Position numbers and translations under genes: made by a program
Assembly (NCBI GenBank): GCA_018665625.1
Contig: JABJCF010000177.1
Location: forward strand, 1 to 12,674
Reading direction: 5' to 3'
Length of the DNA: 12,674 nucleotides
Source of the DNA: Nitrospina sp.
GTDB taxonomy: Bacteria; Nitrospinota; Nitrospinia; Nitrospinales; VA-1
Shown here: one piece after another, positions 8,228 to 12,674 of the stretch
How the letters are laid out: the number at the start of each line of letters is the position of its first letter
Position numbering within the stretch: the first letter of the stretch is position 1
Notes under the pieces: generated by a model
The model's input: only the letters and a program-made list of their open reading frames with translations
Told to the model about the DNA's origin: nothing
The model's database searches: none

Positions 8228-8249
8228 ATTATATCTATTGTAGTATAAT
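8228..8249. promoter_or_regulatory. Divergent promoter pair: two TATAAT boxes facing opposite ways
   Basis: A perfect TATAAT lies on the minus strand at 8233-8228, pointing to the 146-residue gene. Another lies on the plus strand at 8244-8249, pointing to the NAD synthetase gene. They are only 10 bases apart. Neither has a good -35 box at the normal distance; the best minus-strand candidate, TTGCTT (8260-8255), is about 21 bases away, which is too far. The region is AT-rich, so one or both boxes may be chance, but their place between two divergent genes supports promoter function. Confidence 0.4.
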
Positions 8250-8261
8250 CCTGAAAGCAAA

Positions 8262-8290
8262 ATGCACTATTAATTTTTCAGATAGTGCAT
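8262..8290 (+). other. Perfect 9-bp inverted repeat upstream of the NAD synthetase gene
   Basis: ATGCACTAT (8262-8270) and ATAGTGCAT (8282-8290) are exact reverse complements around an 11-base AT-rich centre. With a transcription start expected near 8256 from the TATAAT at 8244-8249, the repeat would lie at the very 5' end of the mRNA. There it could act as a hairpin, or as a DNA operator just past the start. No T-run follows, so it is not a terminator. I cannot match it to a known NAD-regulon operator. Confidence 0.5.
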
Positions 8291-8353
8291 CCGAAAAACA
8301 AGTCAGAATATAACCAGAACAATGCTGAAAAAACCAAAACTTAGGAAAGAGAC

Positions 8354-8357
8354 AGGA
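8354..8357 (+). promoter_or_regulatory. Ribosome binding site that decides the NAD synthetase start
   Basis: AGGA at 8354-8357 lies 6 bases before TTG at 8364. The upstream in-frame ATG at 8322 has no purine-rich site before it, and its 14 extra residues (MLKKPKLRKETGTV) precede what is normally the first residue in this family (M-R/K-I-A-L-A-Q). Confidence 0.55.
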
Positions 8358-8363
8358 ACTGTC

Positions 8364-10055
8364 TTGCGAATTGCCCTGGCTCAGATAAATCTGATTGTAG
8401 GCGATTTTGATTACAATGCCGACAAGATAAAAAAGCAATTAAAGCAAGCTAAGAAAATGGGTGCCGATGTTGTTCTTTTTCCTGAATTAGCGGTTACGGG
8501 CTATCCTCCAGAAGATTTGCTGCTCAAAGAAAGTTTCCTGGATCAAAGTCGTAAGGCTTTGGAGAAAATTGTACCGCATTCAAAAGGCCTGACAGTCATT
8601 GTGGGGTACGCAGAAAAAAAGGGTGGAAGGATTTATAATTCCGCCGCCTTACTTTGCGATGGCAAGCATGTAGGAACTTGTCGAAAAATGCTTCTTCCTA
8701 ATTATGGAGTGTTCGATGAAAAAAGATATTTCCAGGAAGGAGATTCTCCTGTTCGATTTACATTAAAAGGCGCAACTCTGGGTATTACCATTTGCGAAGA
8801 TATCTGGGAAGAGTCAGGTCCCGGAAAAAATCTGTGTGGCAAGGGGGGGGTGGATTTGCTTTTAAATATTTCCTCTTCTCCCTTTCATAAAGGAAAGGGA
8901 AACACTCGAAGGAAGATGATTCAGCAACGCGCGCGTAGTTATCGTTCGCATATCGCCTATGTCAATCTTGTGGGGGGACAAGATGAGTTGGTGTTCGATG
9001 GGCAAAGTCTATTGGTAAAACCCGATGGGAAAATCGTTGCTCAAGGGAATTCTTTTGCAGAAGAACTTATTATTTCTGACATTGTTTTAACCCCCAAACC
9101 GCAGAAAAAATTATCTTCTAAATCCAATATCCGTTCTTATCGCTTACCGGCGACCCTATTAAAAAATAAAAAATACCCTGCAATATCCGCTGCTGTTTAC
9201 ACCGAAAAACCTGAGGTGGAAGAGATTTGCTCGGCGTTGGTTTTAGGTACCCGTGACTATGTTTTAAAAAACGGATTTTCCAAAGTCGTGTTGGGTTTGA
9301 GCGGTGGCATCGATTCGGCGTTGACCGCAGTCATTGCTGCCAGGGCTTTAGGACCTCAAAACGTGGTGGGAGTTTTGATGCCATCCCCTTATTCTTCCGA
9401 AGGTAGTGTTCAGGACTCACTGGTTTTGGCGAAAAATCTGGGCATTGAGACTGTGACATTTCCAATCGAAAAAGTCATGAAAGCCTACGATCAGACTCTC
9501 GTTAAAGTATTTAAGGGAACAGAATACGGCTTAGCAGAAGAAAACCTTCAAGCCAGAATTAGAGGCAACCTTCTCATGGCGCTTTCCAATAAATTGGGGT
9601 GGATGGTTCTGGCAACGGGTAATAAAAGTGAGTACAGTGTTGGCTATTGCACTCTTTATGGCGATATGGCGGGTGGGTTTGCTGTTATTAAAGACGTGCC
9701 TAAAATCTGGGTTTATAAAGTTTCTCGTTGGGTCAATGATAAAGAAGAAATCATTCCTGAATCAATTATTACAAAAGCGCCTTCTGCGGAATTGCGACCC
9801 GATCAAAAAGATACCGACTCTTTACCTCCCTACGATTTGCTCGATCCAATTTTGTTGCAATACATTGAAGAAGATAAATCCGTGGAAGAGATCAAAGTTC
9901 CTGGTTTGTCGGCGGCCGATGTTAAGAGAGTGGCAAAACTAGTAGATGCCAGCGAATACAAACGTCGGCAGGGTCCGCCGGGAGTAAAAATTACTCCAAA
10001 AGCCTTCGGCAAGGATAGACGTTTGCCTATAACTACTGGCCGCAAAAACAAATAA
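8364..10055 (+). CDS. nadE: Glutamine-dependent NAD+ synthetase
   Basis: This enzyme makes NAD+ from nicotinate adenine dinucleotide, ATP and glutamine, the last step of cytosolic NAD synthesis. From TTG 8364 it has 563 residues, normal for the two-domain bacterial form. The N-terminal nitrilase-type glutaminase domain (about 1-255) starts RIALAQINLIVGDF and holds the triad Glu41 (FPELAVTGYPPEDLL), Lys108 (RKMLLPNYGVFDEKRYF) and Cys144 (ITICEDIWE). The C-terminal ATP-pyrophosphatase domain has the P-loop LSGGIDSALT (SGGIDS at 313-318), ATGNKSEYSVGYCTLYGD (417-434) and LRPDQKDTDSLPPY (477-490). Nothing essential appears missing. An ATG at 8322 would add 14 unconserved residues. It stands alone on the plus strand, divergent from the two hypothetical genes, with elbB 226 bases downstream. 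An eight-G run at 8843-8850 lies within codons 160-163 without breaking the frame. Confidence 0.97.
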   Translation: MRIALAQINLIVGDFDYNADKIKKQLKQAKKMGADVVLFPELAVTGYPPEDLLLKESFLDQSRKALEKIVPHSKGLTVIVGYAEKKGGRIYNSAALLCDGKHVGTCRKMLLPNYGVFDEKRYFQEGDSPVRFTLKGATLGITICEDIWEESGPGKNLCGKGGVDLLLNISSSPFHKGKGNTRRKMIQQRARSYRSHIAYVNLVGGQDELVFDGQSLLVKPDGKIVAQGNSFAEELIISDIVLTPKPQKKLSSKSNIRSYRLPATLLKNKKYPAISAAVYTEKPEVEEICSALVLGTRDYVLKNGFSKVVLGLSGGIDSALTAVIAARALGPQNVVGVLMPSPYSSEGSVQDSLVLAKNLGIETVTFPIEKVMKAYDQTLVKVFKGTEYGLAEENLQARIRGNLLMALSNKLGWMVLATGNKSEYSVGYCTLYGDMAGGFAVIKDVPKIWVYKVSRWVNDKEEIIPESIITKAPSAELRPDQKDTDSLPPYDLLDPILLQYIEEDKSVEEIKVPGLSAADVKRVAKLVDASEYKRRQGPPGVKITPKAFGKDRRLPITTGRKNK

Positions 10056-10147
10056 AAACCTGCAATGAGAGCGAAGGGGGATTCATGCTGAGCTTGTAAT
10101 ATTTCACCGTAGTTTTTACCCGTGTCGGGCATGAAGATTTTGGTTGT

Positions 10148-10212
10148 GGGGCCTACCCCGCCTATCTGCTTCCCCCGCTAGGGGGTTTGCCTCCTCTGGC
10201 AGGGGGTGGTAG
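10148..10212. repeat. Cluster of small GC-rich hairpins between NAD synthetase and elbB
   Basis: Three small hairpins follow one another: GGGG-CCTA-CCCC (10148-10159), CCCCC-GCTA-GGGGG (10172-10185, then TTT) and TGCC-TCCTCT-GGCA (10188-10201). CTACC (10153-10157) can instead pair with GGTAG (10208-10212), enclosing the last two hairpins in a branched fold. The GC content stands out against the AT-rich surroundings. It could be a REP-like palindromic element, a rho-independent stop for the NAD synthetase mRNA (the middle hairpin plus TTT is weak), or a structured RNA. Only one copy is visible here, so repeat status is unproven. The rest of 10056-10281 holds no gene I can support. Confidence 0.4.
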
Positions 10213-10240
10213 AATCGGCTGGAAAAATCAAATAAAAATC

Positions 10241-10257
10241 AATCCCATAATTGGGTT
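10241..10257 (+). other. Seven-pair hairpin just upstream of elbB
   Basis: AATCCCA (10241-10247) and TTGGGTT (10251-10257) pair around TAA, with one T-G wobble in seven pairs. It is followed by the pyrimidine-rich CTT and lies 25 bases before the elbB start codon, close to its ribosome site. It could be an end-of-transcript hairpin for the upstream gene or a leader hairpin for elbB. The run of T's is too short to call it a terminator with confidence. Confidence 0.3.
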
Positions 10258-10281
10258 CTTAGATTCAAAGGGGAAATAGCT

Positions 10282-10944
10282 ATGAAAAAAATTGGTGTTG
10301 TTCTTTCAGGGTGTGGCGTTTATGACGGGGCGGAAATTCACGAATCGGTTATAACTCTTTTAGCCATTGATCGGGCAGGCGCCAAAGCAGTATGCATGGC
10401 CCCCGATATCGATCAGTTTGATGTGATCAACCATCACAATGGGCAAGAAATGGTGGGAGAAAAGCGCAACGTGCTGGTGGAATCCGCTCGCATTGCCCGA
10501 GGAGAGATAAGGGATATTAATGCGGTCACTGCAAATGATATTGATGCATTGGTATTCCCCGGTGGATTTGGTGCGGCCAAGAATCTTTCAAGTTTTGCAG
10601 AAAAAGGCGATGAATGCGATGTGAACCCTGATGTAATGCGATTGGTCAAAGAGTTTGCCGCAAAACAAAAACCGCAAGCAGTTTTATGTATTGCCCCGGC
10701 GATGATGGCAAAAATTTATGAAAGTCAGGAATCCAAACCCACTTTGACAATTGGCAATGATAAAGAGGGTATTAGTATGATTGAAGCGATGGGGAGTCAG
10801 CATCAGGAATGTACGGCATCCGACTTTGTTATGGACGAAAAGAATAAGATTGTATCCACTCCTGCCTATATGGTTGGAAAAAGCATTTCCGAAGTGGCTG
10901 AAGGAATCGAAAAAACCATCAATAAACTTGTCAGCATGATTTAA
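10282..10944 (+). CDS. elbB: ElbB family protein (DJ-1/PfpI-type glyoxalase-like)
   Basis: This 220-residue protein matches the ElbB (YhbL) family along its whole length as I recall the E. coli protein. The N-terminus MKKIGVVLSGCGVYDGAEIH is almost identical, FPGGFGAAKNLS (92-103) follows, and CIAPAMMAKIY (136-146) holds Cys136 at the nucleophile-elbow position of the DJ-1/glutamine-amidotransferase fold. The C-terminal part (HQECTASDFVMDEKNKIVSTPAYM) also matches. ElbB has been linked to isoprenoid synthesis by early genetic work and shows weak glyoxalase activity in E. coli; its physiological role is unsettled. It is cytoplasmic. The ATG at 10282 is preceded by AAGGGGAA (10268-10275), a good ribosome site. 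It is a lone plus-strand gene, 226 bases after the NAD synthetase, with a hairpin 40 bases after its stop. Family certain, role in this organism open. Confidence 0.96.
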   Translation: MKKIGVVLSGCGVYDGAEIHESVITLLAIDRAGAKAVCMAPDIDQFDVINHHNGQEMVGEKRNVLVESARIARGEIRDINAVTANDIDALVFPGGFGAAKNLSSFAEKGDECDVNPDVMRLVKEFAAKQKPQAVLCIAPAMMAKIYESQESKPTLTIGNDKEGISMIEAMGSQHQECTASDFVMDEKNKIVSTPAYMVGKSISEVAEGIEKTINKLVSMI

Positions 10945-10984
10945 GATTTCCCTTTCCTATGTGAAATCTGCAAATTTTGCGAAT

Positions 10985-11002
10985 GGGGCAGTTTTTTGCC
11001 CC
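10985..11002 (+). terminator. Terminator-like hairpin after elbB
   Basis: GGGGCA (10985-10990) and TGCCCC (10997-11002) pair perfectly around GTTTTT. The stem is GC-rich and sits about 40 bases past the elbB stop, where a terminator is expected. However, the T-run is in the loop, and the bases after the stem (TATTCCAA) are not T-rich, so it may be a pause or end-trimming hairpin rather than a classical terminator. Confidence 0.45.
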
Positions 11003-11083
11003 TATTCCAACCCTTTCCACAGCCTCTTTCTTCTTATAATTAAAGGATTTTCCCGATTTTCCCGTAAAGAAAGATTGGACCCT

Positions 11084-11092
11084 TGATATAAT
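11084..11092 (+). promoter_or_regulatory. Extended -10 promoter for the dehydratase/WbqC genes
   Basis: TGATATAAT is a textbook extended -10 element (TG, one base, then the perfect hexamer at 11087-11092). No good -35 box lies 17 bases upstream, as is often tolerated with extended -10 promoters. A start near 11099 would give a leader of about 77 bases before the dehydratase ATG. Confidence 0.55.
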
Positions 11093-11093
11093 G

Positions 11094-11108
11094 GTGGCGA
11101 GTCGCCAC
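11094..11108. promoter_or_regulatory. Candidate operator: 7+1+7 palindrome over the transcription start
   Basis: GTGGCGA (11094-11100) and TCGCCAC (11102-11108) are exact reverse complements around one central G. The palindrome starts 2 bases after the -10 hexamer, so a bound repressor would block initiation. With only a single central base, a simple RNA hairpin would have to sacrifice inner pairs, which favours a DNA-binding site. I cannot assign a regulator, and none is encoded nearby. Confidence 0.4.
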
Positions 11109-11113
11109 TGACA

Positions 11114-11179
11114 ATGAGCCCCTATGAAGATGGACTGAAATTATCCATAGATAAGGGTTCCAACTTGGGAAGAAAATGA
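11114..11179 (+). CDS. Possible 21-codon leader ORF overlapping the dehydratase start
   Basis: An ATG at 11114 opens a frame of 21 codons (beginning MSPYEDGLKL and ending NLGRK). Its TGA overlaps the next gene's ATG as ATGA, a classic coupling arrangement. There is no ribosome site before this ATG; if transcription starts near 11099 it would have only about a 15-base leader. The peptide has no run of one amino acid that would suggest attenuation. A chance ORF of this length is quite likely, so this is a low-confidence call. Confidence 0.2.
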   Translation: MSPYEDGLKLSIDKGSNLGRK

Positions 11180-12183
11180 GCGAATTTAAGAAAAAATTAC
11201 TGATCACTGGCGGCGCAGGTTTTATCGGCAGTAATTTCATAAATTATATTCACCGCTGTTATCCCGATTATAAAATCCTGCTTCTCGATGCATTAACGTA
11301 TGCGGGGAATCTGGATAATATTTCTTCTGCCTTAAAATCAAACTGCCATTTCGAATTTTTCCACGGCAACATCACCCATCCAGATATTGTCGGGAAACTG
11401 GTTGCTGAGGCAGACATTGTTGTTCACTTTGCTGCCGAGTCTCATGTCACCCGTTCGATTTATGACAATGCAATATTTTTTGAGACAGATGTTATTGGCA
11501 CCCAAGTGGTTGCCAATGCTGCGGTAAATAATCCGGTAGAACTATTTGTCCATATTTCATCCTCTGAAGTTTATGGGACAGCTATATCTGATCCAATGGA
11601 TGAAGAACACCCATTGAATCCGATGAGTCCTTACGCGGCAGCAAAGGCGGGGGCAGACAGATTGATTTATTCCTATATAAAAACTTACGATTTGCCAGCG
11701 GTGATCGTTCGGCCTTTTAATAACTACGGTCCCTGTCAACATCTGGAAAAAGCCATTCCCAACTTTATTGTCAGCGCGTTGCAGGATAAACCTCTAACTA
11801 TTCATGGCGATGGCAATAGTTCTCGCGACTGGATGTTTGTCGAAGATACTTGCAGGGCGCTGGATAAAATTTTGCATGTGGATAGGGAAAAGGTAATGGG
11901 CCAGGTCATAAACCTTGGAACGGGTAACGATACCCGGGTTATTGATATCGGCCGCAAAGTTTTAGAAAAGCTAGGTAAACCGGAGAGTCTGCTCAATTAC
12001 ATCGAAGATCGTCCAGGCCAGGTTTCGCGGCATATTTCTTCAACAAAAATTTCCCATGACTTGCTCGATTGGAAAGCACAGGTAGACTTGGATGAAGGAT
12101 TGGAGAAAACGGTTGAGTTTTATAAAAACAACCGCCAATGGTGGGAACGGTTTATTTGGATGAAAGAACTTTGGGGCTCGTGA
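11176..12183 (+). CDS. NAD-dependent nucleotide-sugar dehydratase/epimerase, RmlB-like (extended SDR)
   Basis: This 335-residue protein is an extended short-chain dehydrogenase acting on a nucleotide-linked sugar. The NAD-binding GGAGFIGS (12-19) and the catalytic YxxxK (Tyr153, Lys157) are intact. LDALTYAGNLDNI (37-49), HFAAESHVTRSI (84-95) and RPFNNYGP (179-186) closely resemble dTDP-glucose 4,6-dehydratase (RmlB). At the active site, however, RmlB has Thr-Asp-Glu-Val-Tyr-Gly where this protein has Ser129-Ser130-Glu131-Val-Tyr-Gly, so the catalytic Asp is a Ser. A Ser-Glu pair there is common in GDP-mannose 4,6-dehydratases, UDP-glucuronate decarboxylases and LegB-type UDP-GlcNAc-derivative dehydratases, so the sugar substrate may not be dTDP-glucose. 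ATG 11176 has GGGA 5 bases before it. WbqC follows 23 bases after the stop, probably in one operon. Family certain; exact reaction unsettled. Confidence 0.92.
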   Translation: MSEFKKKLLITGGAGFIGSNFINYIHRCYPDYKILLLDALTYAGNLDNISSALKSNCHFEFFHGNITHPDIVGKLVAEADIVVHFAAESHVTRSIYDNAIFFETDVIGTQVVANAAVNNPVELFVHISSSEVYGTAISDPMDEEHPLNPMSPYAAAKAGADRLIYSYIKTYDLPAVIVRPFNNYGPCQHLEKAIPNFIVSALQDKPLTIHGDGNSSRDWMFVEDTCRALDKILHVDREKVMGQVINLGTGNDTRVIDIGRKVLEKLGKPESLLNYIEDRPGQVSRHISSTKISHDLLDWKAQVDLDEGLEKTVEFYKNNRQWWERFIWMKELWGS

Positions 12184-12206
12184 TTCAACCAACAGGAATT
12201 GAAACT

Positions 12207-12674
12207 ATGCGCGTGACCATTCTTCAGCCCTCTTATTTGCCCTGGCTGGGATTTTTCGACCAAATGGATCGCTCGGACCAATTCGTTTTATATGATGATG
12301 TGCAATTTACCCGACGTGATTGGAGAAATAGAAATAAAGTTCGAATTCGTGAAGGTTCGGTTTGGTTGACGGTTCCCGTCATTCAAAAAAATAAATTCGA
12401 ACAAAGTCTCCTTGAAACAAAAATCGATAATTCGACATCGTGGAAACGCAAGCATTTGGAAACAATTCGATGTCATTACTCTAAAGCACCTTTTTTTGAT
12501 TTGTATTTCCCCTGGTGTGAGAAAATATTTAACAGTGAATGGGAGTTTTTATTAGACCTTTCTCTGGAGACCATAGAGTATTTAAGAGAACAATTAAAAA
12601 TCGACACTCCTCTTCTCCGTTCGTCCGAGTTGGGTGGGGTGGGAAATAAAACACAAAGGCTGATTTCAATTTGC
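12207..12674 (+). CDS. WbqC-family protein, 3'-partial
   Basis: The frame runs open to the end of the window, giving 156 residues of a protein that continues to the right. The N-terminus is the WbqC signature: MRVTILQPSYLPWLGFF (1-17), then LYDDVQFTRRDWRNRNKV (28-45) and WLTVPV (53-58). WbqC-like proteins sit in O-antigen, capsule and other glycan clusters and are thought to help make or transfer modified sugars; their chemistry is poorly defined. ATG 12207 has AGGAA (12194-12198) 8 bases before it. A GTG at 12180, overlapping the previous stop as GTGA, is also in frame and would add 9 residues, but family members usually start at MxxxILQPSYLP. With the dehydratase before it, it suggests the left edge of a sugar-modification operon. 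Confidence 0.93.
   Translation, partial: MRVTILQPSYLPWLGFFDQMDRSDQFVLYDDVQFTRRDWRNRNKVRIREGSVWLTVPVIQKNKFEQSLLETKIDNSTSWKRKHLETIRCHYSKAPFFDLYFPWCEKIFNSEWEFLLDLSLETIEYLREQLKIDTPLLRSSELGGVGNKTQRLISIC

Noticed and set aside
9628..9942. Overlapping plus-strand frame of 104 codons within nadE
   Set aside because: It is in a different frame inside a fully conserved enzyme domain and its product shows no recognisable feature.
11075..11092. TTGGAC (11075-11080) as a -35 box for the TATAAT at 11087
   Set aside because: Only 6 bases separate them, far too close for a sigma-70 promoter; the extended -10 element explains the site better.

Overview
The window reads as ordinary chromosomal DNA of a Gram-negative bacterium. 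It carries an outer-membrane two-partner secretion pair, which needs a double membrane, and its base composition is a little AT-rich throughout. The mix of genes would fit a marine Nitrospinota-like or deltaproteobacterial-like organism, but that is an impression from gene content and I cannot fix the taxon. I see no tRNA, rRNA, CRISPR array, transposase or integrase.

Layout. (1) Positions 1-6842, plus strand: a two-partner secretion operon. The 3' part of a TpsB/FhaC-type outer-membrane transporter (its start lies left of the window) is followed after 8 bases by a 1875-residue TpsA exoprotein of the filamentous haemagglutinin type. This has a long signal peptide, an N-terminal TPS domain, a very long repetitive beta-helix and an unusual basic C-terminal tail. 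(2) Positions 6843-8166, minus strand: two genes of unknown function, probably one transcription unit. It runs head-on into the exoprotein gene, and the two stop codons abut with no base between them. (3) Positions 8167-8321: a short divergent control region with two perfect TATAAT boxes facing opposite ways and a 9-bp hairpin on the side of the next gene. (4) Positions 8364-10055, plus strand: glutamine-dependent NAD+ synthetase with both domains and all the catalytic residues I can check. (5) Positions 10056-10281: an intergenic stretch rich in small GC hairpins. (6) Positions 10282-10944: elbB, a DJ-1/glutamine-amidotransferase-like protein, followed by a weak terminator-like hairpin. (7) Positions 11084-11175: an extended -10 promoter with a perfect odd palindrome over the expected transcription start and a possible 21-codon leader ORF. 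(8) Positions 11176-12674: an RmlB-like nucleotide-sugar dehydratase followed by the 5' part of a WbqC-family protein. These look like the start of a surface-polysaccharide or glycan-modification cluster continuing to the right.

How the genes relate. TpsB and TpsA work together: the transporter recognises the TPS domain and threads the exoprotein to the cell surface. The dehydratase and WbqC genes probably act together in making an unusual sugar. The NAD synthetase and elbB are housekeeping genes between these two surface-related blocks, and I see no direct functional link. No gene set here clearly forms a new system. The least explained parts are the two minus-strand genes, the paired-cysteine modules and basic tail of the exoprotein, the Asp-to-Ser change at the dehydratase active site, and the palindrome/leader arrangement in front of it.
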